Source of the DNA: Acidobacteriota bacterium
GTDB lineage: Bacteria; Acidobacteriota; Vicinamibacteria; Vicinamibacterales; Vicinamibacteraceae
Direction: 5' to 3'
Assembly (NCBI GenBank): GCA_023418055.1
Contig: JAEZDP010000162.1
Span: forward strand, 1 to 9,004
DNA: 9,004 nucleotides
The translations under genes were made by a program, and so were the position numbers. The notes under the pieces are model-generated. The model was given only the letters and a program-made list of their open reading frames with translations, made no database searches and was not told the origin of the DNA. Shown here piece after piece: positions 1 through 5,840 of the stretch (its first letter is position 1; every line of letters begins with the position of its first letter).

Positions 1-33
1 CGCATGGAGCTCGGGGCGAAGTTCTTGTTCTAA
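1..33 (+). CDS. C-terminal tail of a probable outer-membrane beta-barrel protein (TonB-dependent receptor-like), partial
   Basis: Frame 1 reads ten codons, RMELGAKFLF, then TAA at 31-33. The end alternates polar and hydrophobic residues and finishes in Phe, like the last beta-strand (BAM recognition signal) of outer-membrane barrels such as the TonB-dependent/Oar-like receptors common in acidobacteria. Only this stub is visible, so the family is inferred from ten residues and the context of an exported catabolic locus. A chance open frame at the window edge cannot be excluded. Confidence 0.42.
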   Translation, partial: RMELGAKFLF

Positions 34-43
34 CGGGCAAGCA

Positions 44-85
<42 letters not shown>

Positions 86-106
86 GTCACAGGTAAGCGT
101 CGGGTG

Positions 107-132
107 CCGGGGCGGGTAAGTAGCCGCCCCGG
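107..132 (+). terminator. Strong GC hairpin (terminator-like or 5' leader structure)
   Basis: CCGGGGCGG at 107-115 pairs perfectly with CCGCCCCGG at 124-132 around an 8-nt loop, a 9-bp all-GC stem. No T-run follows, so it is not a classic intrinsic terminator. It sits between the upstream gene's stop and the GTG start at 158. It could end the upstream transcript, protect its 3' end, or structure the leader of the PLP-enzyme gene, whose start lies 25 nt beyond the stem. Confidence 0.5.
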
Positions 133-157
133 AGCCTGACCGCATGGGTAGACAATC

Positions 158-1807
158 GTGTCCGAACACACTACGCGTGACGTACGCCGGCGCAGTCGCC
201 GGCAATTCCTGCAGGCCGTGCCGGCCATCGGCGTCGGGACCGCAGTCGGCTCCGGCGGTGTGGCCACACCCGAGGCCGCTGCGCCTTCGCCCGGCAGCGC
301 GGCGGCGGCACCCGCGGCAGGACGCGCGCTCTACGAGCGGCTCGGCGTCCGGCCCCTCATCAACGGCCGCGGCACGCTGACCATCATCGGCGGGTCCACC
401 GAACTCCCTGCCGTGCGCGAGGCGAAGTCGCTCGCCAACCAGCACTACGCACATCTCGACGAGCTGATGGATGCGGCAGGCGCACGACTGGCCGAACTGA
501 CCGGGGCCGAGTGGGGCATGGTCAGCTCGGGCTGCGCCGCGGCCATGACACACGCCACAGCGGCCTGTGTCGCCGGCGGCAACCCCGACCTGCACGTCCG
601 CATCCCCGACCTGCGCGGCTTTGCGAAAGACGAGGTCATCATCCCGACGCATTCGCGCAACGTCTACGACGCGGCCATCCGCGCCGTCGGCGTCCGCATC
701 GTCGAGGCCGAGACCCCCGAGGACCTCGAGAAGGCCATCGGACCGCGGACGGCGATGATCTATGTGTTTGCCAACCCGCGGAACGAAAGCGGCCCGATGT
801 CGCTCGAAGCCATCGCGCGCATCGCGAAGCCCCACGGCGTGCCGATCATGGTCGATGCCGCGGCCGAGGTGCTGACGGTGCCCAATGTCCACCTCCAGCG
901 CGGCGCGACCCTCGTCGGCTACAGCGGCGGCAAGATCCTGCGGGGGCCGCAAAGTGCCGGCGTGCTGCTCGGCCGCAAGGACCTGGTGCAGGCGGCCTGG
1001 ATTCACAGCGCCCCACATCACGGCTTCGCACGAGCCATGAAGGTCGGCCGCGAAGAGGTCGTCGGCATGGTGGTGGCCATCGAAGAGTGGGTCAAGGGCA
1101 ACTTCGAGGCCGAGTGGGCCGAGTGGGTGCGGCGGTGCGACCACATCGCCAGCCGCGTGTCCTCCATCCCCGGGGTGACCGCCAGCGTCATGCGAGACGT
1201 GCAGGTCGATCGGTCGAACAGAAGCCCGCGCGTCACCATCCGCTGGACCGCGGCCGAACGCGGGCTCACCGGTGAGACGGCCACCGCGCTGCTCTACGAG
1301 GGCGAGCCCCGCATCGCGATCGCCGGTGGTGGCGGCGGCGGTCGGGCAGGGACGGCGCTCCCGGGCGACACAGGCATCTCCATCACGACGTCGATGCTCA
1401 CGCCCGGCGACGAGGTCGTCGTGGCCGACCGCGTGTACGAAGTGCTCTCTTCCACGCACACGCTGCCAGCGGCATCTCCGCCGGCGGCGCCCGCCGCGGA
1501 TCTGTCGGGCCAGTGGGTCGTGGACATCCAGTACGTGGCTGGCGCCTCCAAGCATCGGCTCCACCTCCGGCAGGAGGGCCAGATGGTGCAGGGCGTCCAT
1601 CAGGGCGACTTCCTGTCGCGCGACGTGACGGGCACGATCGAGGGCCGTCGCGTGTCGCTCGCCAGCCGGATCACCGAACGGACCGGCGACTCGCTCATCT
1701 ACCGCTTCACGGGCGACGCCTCGGGCGATACCATCACGGGCACGCTCGACATGGGCGAGTACCGCAGCGCGACGTGGACCGCGCGACGCCACGTGTATAG
1801 AGGGTAG
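158..1807 (+). CDS. Tat-exported SelA/DgaE-like PLP-dependent enzyme with C-terminal beta-rich domain
   Basis: 549 aa. The GTG start is chosen because an in-frame TAG lies at 149-151 and a Tat signal follows at once: S-R-R-Q-F-L at residues 13-18, then a hydrophobic Ala/Gly/Val stretch. Residues about 57-435 form a fold-type I PLP domain of the SelA-like class (COG1921), which includes D-glucosaminate-6-phosphate ammonia-lyase DgaE. RPLING near 65-70 and SSGCAAAM at 123-130 match the family. D233 in MVDAAAE should contact the pyridine nitrogen, and K259 in GYSGGK is the likely Schiff-base lysine. A Gly run spans about 390-395. Residues about 448-549 form an added domain starting LSGQW, with alternating beta-like strands, resembling the small lipocalin-like domains of acidobacterial exported enzymes. 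In some bacteria SelA-like enzymes neighbour COG3964 amidohydrolases like those at 5841-8413. Likely role: alpha,beta-elimination of ammonia from an amino acid or amino-sugar acid; substrate unknown. No clear Shine-Dalgarno seen. Confidence 0.85.
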   Translation: MSEHTTRDVRRRSRRQFLQAVPAIGVGTAVGSGGVATPEAAAPSPGSAAAAPAAGRALYERLGVRPLINGRGTLTIIGGSTELPAVREAKSLANQHYAHLDELMDAAGARLAELTGAEWGMVSSGCAAAMTHATAACVAGGNPDLHVRIPDLRGFAKDEVIIPTHSRNVYDAAIRAVGVRIVEAETPEDLEKAIGPRTAMIYVFANPRNESGPMSLEAIARIAKPHGVPIMVDAAAEVLTVPNVHLQRGATLVGYSGGKILRGPQSAGVLLGRKDLVQAAWIHSAPHHGFARAMKVGREEVVGMVVAIEEWVKGNFEAEWAEWVRRCDHIASRVSSIPGVTASVMRDVQVDRSNRSPRVTIRWTAAERGLTGETATALLYEGEPRIAIAGGGGGGRAGTALPGDTGISITTSMLTPGDEVVVADRVYEVLSSTHTLPAASPPAAPAADLSGQWVVDIQYVAGASKHRLHLRQEGQMVQGVHQGDFLSRDVTGTIEGRRVSLASRITERTGDSLIYRFTGDASGDTITGTLDMGEYRSATWTARRHVYRG

Positions 1808-1812
1808 GAGAG

Positions 1813-1860
1813 AAGGAACGAAGGAACGAAGGAAAGAAGGAACGAAGGAACGAAGGAACC
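1813..1860. repeat. Octamer tandem repeat, AAGGAACG units
   Basis: Six contiguous 8-bp units: AAGGAACG at 1813, 1821, 1837 and 1845, a variant AAGGAAAG at 1829 and a variant AAGGAACC at 1853. Decayed sequence (AAGGGGAC) follows. The array begins 5 nt after the PLP-enzyme stop. The plus strand is almost all purine, unlike the surrounding sequence. It is unrelated in sequence to the heptamer arrays but occupies the same position just after a stop codon. Confidence 0.9.
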
Positions 1861-1875
1861 AAGGGGACGACCCAG

Positions 1876-1907
1876 GGAGGCTGCGGCTCGCCGAAGCCGC
1901 TGCCCCC
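1876..1907 (+). terminator. GC hairpin after the octamer repeat (terminator-like)
   Basis: GCGGCT at 1883-1888 pairs with AGCCGC at 1895-1900 around a 6-nt loop. Beyond one T/T mismatch the stem continues with GGC 1879-1881 against GCC 1902-1904, and with further G-C pairs after an A/C mismatch. There is no T-run. It lies between the PLP-enzyme stop and the lactonase start at 1931, so it may terminate or stabilise the first transcript or form a leader element for the second operon. Confidence 0.4.
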
Positions 1908-1930
1908 AATCACAGTCAGGACACACAGGC

Positions 1931-3145
1931 ATGCAACGTGCAGCAGTCGCAGCGATTCTTGGTCTCGCAGGCGTGGCCCTCGCCTTTGCCGTGACGCGCC
2001 ACACCGGTGACGGCGTGGCCGCGGCCCAGACGCCGGCGCCGTCCGGCGAGGTGCTCGTGTACTTCGGCACCTACACGAACAACGAGAAGAGCAAGGGGAT
2101 CTACGTCTCGCGCCTGGACCTGTCGAGCGGCCGGGTGTCCGAGCCGCAACTGGCTGCCGAAACGCCAAGCCCGAGCTTCCTGGCCATCCATCCCACGGGC
2201 CGCTTCGTCTATGCCGCCAACGAAGTGCCGAAGTTCGAGGGCCAGGCGACCGGCGCGGTCAGCGCCTTCGCGGTCGACCGGTCATCCGGCCGGCTCACGC
2301 CGCTGAACCAGCAGTCGTCCGGGGGGCCGGGACCCGCACATCTCGTCACCGACACCTCGGGGAAGGTCGTGCTCGTCGCCAACTACGGCGGCGGCAGCGC
2401 GGCCGCCCTGCCGATCCAGGAAGACGGCAGCGTGAAGGCACCGGCGACCGTCGTGCAGTACACGGGCTCCAGCGTGCACCCGAAGAGGCAGACCAAGCCC
2501 TACGCGCACTCGATCAACGTGGATCCGGGCAACCGCTTTGCGTATGTCGCCGACCTCGGTACCGACAAGATCCACATCCACGGACTCGATGCTGCCGCCG
2601 GCACGCTCGTGCGAGATGTCGAGCCGACGGCCGGCGGGCCCAGGCTCGAGGCCTCGGTGGCGCCTGGCTCAGGTCCCCGGCACTTCGCCTTCCACCCGAC
2701 ACGCCCGTACGGCTACGTCATCAACGAGATGCTGCTCACCGTCACGGCCTTCCGGCACGACCCCTCGAGCGGTGCGCTCACCGAAGTGCAGACCATCACG
2801 ACGCTGCCTCCCGGGCAGGCCGCACAGGACGGCTACAGTACCGCCGAAGTGCAGGTGCACCCCTCGGGGCGGTTCCTGTACGGTTCCAACCGCGGACATG
2901 ACAGCCTCACGGTGTTTGCCATCGACCAGGAGACGGGCCGGCTGACGTTCGTCGAGAACGAGTCGACGCAGGGCAGCTTTCCGCGAGGGTTCGGCATCGA
3001 CCCTACCGGGCAGTTCCTGCTGGCCGGCAACCAGCGGTCCGACACGGTGGTCGTGTTCCGCATCGACCAGCAGACGGGCCACCTGACGCCCACGGGGCAG
3101 ACGCTGTCGCTGGGGGCGCCGGTCTGCGTCAAGTTCGTGCGCTGA
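1931..3145 (+). CDS. Exported lactonase-family seven-bladed beta-propeller protein (6-phosphogluconolactonase-like)
   Basis: 404 aa. A Sec-type N-terminus (MQRAAVAAILGLAGVALAFA) leads into an Ala-rich segment; cleavage is likely before about residue 35. The rest is the cytoplasmic Pgl/muconate-cycloisomerase-like propeller family (COG2706, Pfam lactonase): VYFGTYT at 43-49, repeated blade motifs HPTGRFVYAAN (87-97), HPSGRFLYGSNRG (310-322) and DPTGQFLLAGNQ (357-368), plus AHSINVDPG (192-200) and GPRHFAFHP (248-256). Family members hydrolyse sugar-acid lactones, and the length is typical. Being exported, this copy is unlikely to serve the pentose-phosphate pathway and more likely opens an aldonolactone outside the cytoplasm. 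It is the first gene of a tight operon with RidA (2-nt gap) and the symporter. A CAGGA at 1917-1921 is a plausible ribosome-binding site, 9 nt before ATG. Many propeller proteins of this family lack proven lactonase activity. Confidence 0.85.
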   Translation: MQRAAVAAILGLAGVALAFAVTRHTGDGVAAAQTPAPSGEVLVYFGTYTNNEKSKGIYVSRLDLSSGRVSEPQLAAETPSPSFLAIHPTGRFVYAANEVPKFEGQATGAVSAFAVDRSSGRLTPLNQQSSGGPGPAHLVTDTSGKVVLVANYGGGSAAALPIQEDGSVKAPATVVQYTGSSVHPKRQTKPYAHSINVDPGNRFAYVADLGTDKIHIHGLDAAAGTLVRDVEPTAGGPRLEASVAPGSGPRHFAFHPTRPYGYVINEMLLTVTAFRHDPSSGALTEVQTITTLPPGQAAQDGYSTAEVQVHPSGRFLYGSNRGHDSLTVFAIDQETGRLTFVENESTQGSFPRGFGIDPTGQFLLAGNQRSDTVVVFRIDQQTGHLTPTGQTLSLGAPVCVKFVR

Positions 3146-3147
3146 CG

Positions 3148-3705
3148 GTGTCACTCATGCCTCGCGCCTCGACGCCACACCCGTCGCGCCGCTCTCGCCG
3201 CGCCGTCGTCACGGCCGGCCTGGCCACACTTGCGGGCGCCGCCGCACGGCCGGTACACGCCGAGTCCGATGCACGCGCGCAGTCGCCGAGCGCGCCCGTG
3301 TCAGGATGGGCGCCGAAGAAGGCGGTGGTCCACCGCCCCGGCCAGCAGTCGCCCAACCCGCTGTTGTCGGCGTGCATCCGGTCTGGCCATCTGCTGTTCG
3401 TGTCGGGCATCGGCGGCTGGTATCCCGACCGCCGGAAGGAACCCGGTGACGCGAAGGTGCAGATTGCCAGCGCGCTGACGACGATGCGCGAGATTCTGGA
3501 GAGTGCCGGTTCGTCGATGGCCAACGTGCTCAAGGTGCACATGACCGTCGCCGACGCGCCGAAGAACCTCGCCCTGCTCAACGAGGGGTATCTCGGACAC
3601 TTCCCCGATCCTCCGCCGGCCCGTTCCTACACCGGCACCAGCGCCGAGTTGATGGGCCGTCCCGGCGAACTGGTGCAGGTGGACTGCGTCGCGTACGTGG
3701 ACTGA
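3148..3705 (+). CDS. Tat-exported RidA/YjgF-family protein (imine/enamine deaminase-like)
   Basis: 185 aa, against about 128 for E. coli RidA; the excess is an N-terminal signal. S-R-R-A-V-V at 16-21 followed by an Ala/Gly/Leu stretch is a Tat-type leader, with an A-x-A-like site near VHA (36-38). The GTG start lies 2 nt after the lactonase stop; an in-frame ATG at 3157 is an alternative that keeps the leader. The RidA domain runs about 55-185: LFVSGIGG (83-90) matches the SG loop and PARS (157-160) supplies R159, equivalent to E. coli Arg105, which binds substrate carboxylate. At the usual E. coli Glu120 position the sequence reads LVQVDCVA, so Gln177 appears to replace the Glu. RidA hydrolyses 2-imino acids released by PLP enzymes. 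A Tat-exported copy beside a Tat-exported PLP enzyme suggests they act together outside the cytoplasm. Confidence 0.85.
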   Translation: MSLMPRASTPHPSRRSRRAVVTAGLATLAGAAARPVHAESDARAQSPSAPVSGWAPKKAVVHRPGQQSPNPLLSACIRSGHLLFVSGIGGWYPDRRKEPGDAKVQIASALTTMREILESAGSSMANVLKVHMTVADAPKNLALLNEGYLGHFPDPPPARSYTGTSAELMGRPGELVQVDCVAYVD

Positions 3706-3708
3706 CCC

Positions 3709-4785
3709 GTGTATCACGCCATCGCCATCCTCGTCATTGCCGGCTTCGCGGCGCTGGCCACGGCCGTGCGCCGCACCAGGTTCGCCGGCTTCGCCTTCAC
3801 GCTGTGGGTAGCCGCGTTCGTTGCCGCCGCGATGTTCTATCCCCTCGCGTTCCGCGAGTGGAACGGCTACGCGCTCGGCGGCCTCATCGTCCCGCTCATC
3901 CAGATCATCATGTTCGGCATGGGCACCCAGCTGACGCTCGGCGACTTCAAGCGCGTGCTGGCGTTCCCGCGTCCGGTGCTCATCGGCATCGTGCTGCAGT
4001 TCACGATCATGCCGACCCTGGGCGCGCTGGCGGCGGCGCTCTTTGCGCGCGATCCCGAGGTGGCGGCCGGCATGGTCCTGGTGGGCGCCTCGCCAGGCGG
4101 CGTGGCCTCCAACGTCATGACCTATCTGGCAGGTGGCAGCGTGGCCCTGTCGGTGACGATGACGGCGTGTTCGACGCTGATGGCTCCCGTGATGACGCCG
4201 CTTGCGATGCAGTTGCTGGCCGGGGCCTACGTCGAGGTGCCGTTCATGGGCATGATGATCTCCATCCTGCAGATGATCATCGTGCCGATTGCGGCCGGCC
4301 TCGTGGTGAACTGGGTGCTGCAGACGCTCGGGCGCACGGTGCCCGCGGCCTCGGCGCTGTCGACGGCCATCATGAAGGCGCTGCCCGTGGTGTCGATGGT
4401 GGCCATCTGCTTCATCATCGCCATCATCACCTCCATTTCGCGCGACCAGTTGCTCGCTGGCAGCTTCGTCGTGGCGATCATCGCAGCGGCGGCCCTCCAC
4501 AACGGCGCCGGATATCTGCTCGGCTATTGGGGCGCGCGCTGGCTGCGCCTGACCGAAGTCGAGTCGCGAACGGTGGCCATCGAGGTGGGGCTGCAGAACG
4601 CCGGCATGGCCTCCGGCCTTGCGATCAGCGTGCTGAAGAGCCCGCTGGCCGCCATCCCGCCGGCCGTCTTCGGGCCCTGGATGAACATGACGGGCGCGAT
4701 GCTCGCGTCGTGGTGGGCGAATCGCCCCGCCTCCGCCGAAGCCCCGGCGCGGCCAGCCCCGTCGGCCGACGCTGACAGGCGGTAG
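3709..4785 (+). CDS. Bile acid:Na+ symporter (BASS/SBF) family transporter
   Basis: 358 aa inner-membrane protein with about ten hydrophobic segments spread over residues 4-337, then a short Ala/Pro-rich, charged cytoplasmic-type tail. Family hallmarks are clear: MFGMGTQL (68-75), GASPGG (126-131) followed by SNVMTYLAGG (134-143), and EVGLQNAGMASG (292-303). E292 and Q296 correspond to Na+-coordinating residues of ASBT-type transporters. Starts at GTG 3 nt after the RidA stop, with no strong Shine-Dalgarno, so translational coupling is likely. BASS proteins carry organic anions such as bile acids, pyruvate (plant BASS2) or ketopantoate (PanS) with Na+. Here it may take up an organic acid made by the exported enzymes encoded beside it. 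Substrate is inference; family assignment is firm. Confidence 0.9.
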   Translation: MYHAIAILVIAGFAALATAVRRTRFAGFAFTLWVAAFVAAAMFYPLAFREWNGYALGGLIVPLIQIIMFGMGTQLTLGDFKRVLAFPRPVLIGIVLQFTIMPTLGALAAALFARDPEVAAGMVLVGASPGGVASNVMTYLAGGSVALSVTMTACSTLMAPVMTPLAMQLLAGAYVEVPFMGMMISILQMIIVPIAAGLVVNWVLQTLGRTVPAASALSTAIMKALPVVSMVAICFIIAIITSISRDQLLAGSFVVAIIAAAALHNGAGYLLGYWGARWLRLTEVESRTVAIEVGLQNAGMASGLAISVLKSPLAAIPPAVFGPWMNMTGAMLASWWANRPASAEAPARPAPSADADRR

Positions 4786-4794
4786 ACGGGGTGA

Positions 4795-4819
4795 GGCCCT
4801 CCGCGAGGCCCCGGCGGGC
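4795..4819. terminator. Weak GC hairpins between convergent genes
   Basis: CCTC 4798-4801 pairs with GAGG 4805-4808 around CGC, with GG/CC pairs outside one C/C mismatch. The overlapping GCCC 4808-4811 and GGGC 4816-4819 can also pair. Stems are short and no T-run follows on either strand. They could contribute to bidirectional termination between the symporter (plus) and the RraA-like gene (minus). Confidence 0.25.
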
Positions 4820-4831
4820 ACGCCGTGACCC

Positions 4832-4888
4832 GTGGACCGTAGACCCGTAGACCTTAGACTGTAGACCGTGGACCGTCGACTGTAGACC
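4832..4888. repeat. Heptamer tandem repeat, GTNGACY units
   Basis: Eight near-contiguous 7-bp units on the plus strand: GTGGACC 4832, GTAGACC 4839 (plus one extra C), GTAGACC 4847, TTAGACT 4854, GTAGACC 4861, GTGGACC 4868, GTCGACT 4875 and GTAGACC 4882. A degenerate GCGAGACC follows. On the minus strand, the sense of the RraA-like gene whose stop it nearly touches, the unit reads GGTCNAC. That matches the array at 44-85 in its own gene's sense. All units point the same way. Confidence 0.85.
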
Positions 4889-4898
4889 GCGAGACCGC

Positions 4899-5675
4899 TC
4901 AGTATCGCCCGTAGATCTCCAGCGCCTTCCGCATCGACTTCTCGCGCTCGATGATGGGCACCATCTTCGACTCCTTGTCGTTGTAGGTGGCCAGCACTTC
5001 CACCACCTTCGCCGCCGCGGCCTGCGGCACCACCACCACGCCGTCCGAGTCGCCGACGATGTAGTCGCCCGGATGCACCATGATGTCGGCGCACTTCACC
5101 GGCGTCTGCATCGAGACGCTCACCATGCGTCCCACCGAGGTGGCGGGGCTCACACGCCGCGAGTACACCTTGTGGCCGATCCGGCGGATCTCTTCGACGT
5201 CACGGACCGCGCCGTCGATCACCGTGGCCTCGAGCCCGCGCACCTTGGCCGTGGTGGCCATCAGGTTGCCGATGGCGGCGATTTCGAGCCCGCCCTCCAT
5301 GACGTACACGAGCACGCTGCCGGCCGGCGCCTCGTCGAGCACCTGGAGCATGTAATTGGGGTAGTCGCGCGTGTCGCTCTTGAGCACGGGTCGAAGGGTG
5401 GCCGTCCACGCGCGGCCGACGATCTTGCCCTCCGCGATGGGCTTCATGTCCGACGCCATCCACCCACGGCCCCCGGTGACCTCTTCCACGCCGTCGGCCA
5501 CGTTCCCGGTGCTGTTCTCCGGTCGCCGCAGCGCCTCGATGATCTGCTCGGGGCTCATCGCGGCGGACGCCTGTGCCAGCGCCGCCGCCTGCGGCTCGGT
5601 GGCGCCTGGCGAGGTGGCCGTTCCCGGCAGGATGAGGGCGGTGAGCAGGACGATGGGGAACAGGCGGCTGAACAT
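4899..5675 (-). CDS. RraA / HMG-aldolase-like protein with N-terminal secretion signal
   Basis: 258 aa. Residues 1-20 are a hydrophobic Sec-type signal, followed by an Ala-rich stretch before the domain. The RraA-like fold spans about 42-240: IGNLMATTAKVRG (135-147), IDGAVRD (153-159) with R158-D159, and HPGDYIVGDSDGVVVVP (201-217). In class II HMG/CHA aldolases (GalC/ProA type) this R-D pair binds the pyruvyl group and the divalent metal, so an aldolase or oxaloacetate-decarboxylase activity releasing pyruvate is plausible. The signal makes the RNase E inhibitor role of E. coli RraA unlikely. The ATG is supported by AGGAGG (plus-strand positions 5684-5689) with an 8-nt spacer, the clearest ribosome-binding site in the window. 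Divergent from the amidohydrolase operon and convergent with the symporter. Substrate unknown. Confidence 0.85.
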   Translation of the reverse strand: MFSRLFPIVLLTALILPGTATSPGATEPQAAALAQASAAMSPEQIIEALRRPENSTGNVADGVEEVTGGRGWMASDMKPIAEGKIVGRAWTATLRPVLKSDTRDYPNYMLQVLDEAPAGSVLVYVMEGGLEIAAIGNLMATTAKVRGLEATVIDGAVRDVEEIRRIGHKVYSRRVSPATSVGRMVSVSMQTPVKCADIMVHPGDYIVGDSDGVVVVPQAAAAKVVEVLATYNDKESKMVPIIEREKSMRKALEIYGRY

Positions 5676-5683
5676 GGCGAACT

Positions 5684-5689
5684 CCTCCT
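5684..5689 (-). promoter_or_regulatory. Consensus ribosome-binding site of the RraA-like gene
   Basis: Reads AGGAGG on the minus strand, 8 nt before the ATG whose last base on the plus strand is 5675. It fixes that start. Confidence 0.8.
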
Positions 5690-5704
5690 CGAAGGTGTCC
5701 CGGG

Positions 5705-5710
5705 ATCATA
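5705..5710 (-). promoter_or_regulatory. Candidate -10 box for the RraA-like gene
   Basis: The minus strand reads TATGAT, one mismatch from TATAAT, about 30 nt upstream of the ATG. It would give a short leader that still contains the AGGAGG. No convincing -35 box is visible at 16-18 nt spacing (best match is a GAC core), so this is tentative. Confidence 0.35.
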
Positions 5711-5726
5711 TCCGTGTTGCCGCCTT

Positions 5727-5753
5727 GCGTCGCGGCGTCGCGAAGACGCCGCG
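5727..5753. promoter_or_regulatory. Inverted and direct repeats in the divergent promoter region (candidate operator)
   Basis: CGCGGCGTC at 5731-5739 and GACGCCGCG at 5745-5753 form a perfect 9-bp inverted repeat with a 5-nt spacer. Overlapping it, GCGTCGCG occurs twice in tandem (5727-5734, 5735-5742). It lies between the two outward-facing candidate -10 boxes, where a shared regulator of both transcripts could bind. It could instead be a DNA or RNA hairpin without regulatory role. No regulator gene is in the window. Confidence 0.4.
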
Positions 5754-5790
5754 CATCGGCGAGGCGCGCCTACCAGCGTGGCATCCGCCA

Positions 5791-5799
5791 TGCTATAAC
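5791..5799 (+). promoter_or_regulatory. Candidate extended -10 promoter for the amidohydrolase operon
   Basis: TGCTATAAC: an extended TGn motif directly before TATAAC, one mismatch from TATAAT, in otherwise GC-rich DNA. Transcription would start near 5806, leaving a leader of about 35 nt before the GTG at 5841. No good -35 box was found, which an extended -10 can tolerate. Confidence 0.5.
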
Positions 5800-5840
5800 T
5801 CGGCGCACACGCAGATCGCACCTCTCCCCGGGAGCCTTTC

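Noticed and set aside
144..380. ATG-started short frame near the PLP-enzyme start
   Set aside because: It is frame-shifted against the Tat leader, and its translation is Pro/Arg/Ser-rich without features. The GTG at 158 gives the coherent protein.
4761..4770. GTCGGCCGAC palindrome as a terminator or operator
   Set aside because: It lies inside the symporter's last codons, is short and GC-rich, and has no flanking T-run; chance is likely in this composition.
3301..5094. 597-codon open frame on the minus strand
   Set aside because: It runs antisense across RidA and the symporter and into the RraA-like gene, with His/Arg/Gly-rich low-complexity translation and no domain. It is a high-GC shadow.
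5763..5770. GGCGCGCC palindrome in the divergent region as a binding site
   Set aside because: An 8-bp all-GC palindrome is expected by chance in this DNA and has no partner site.
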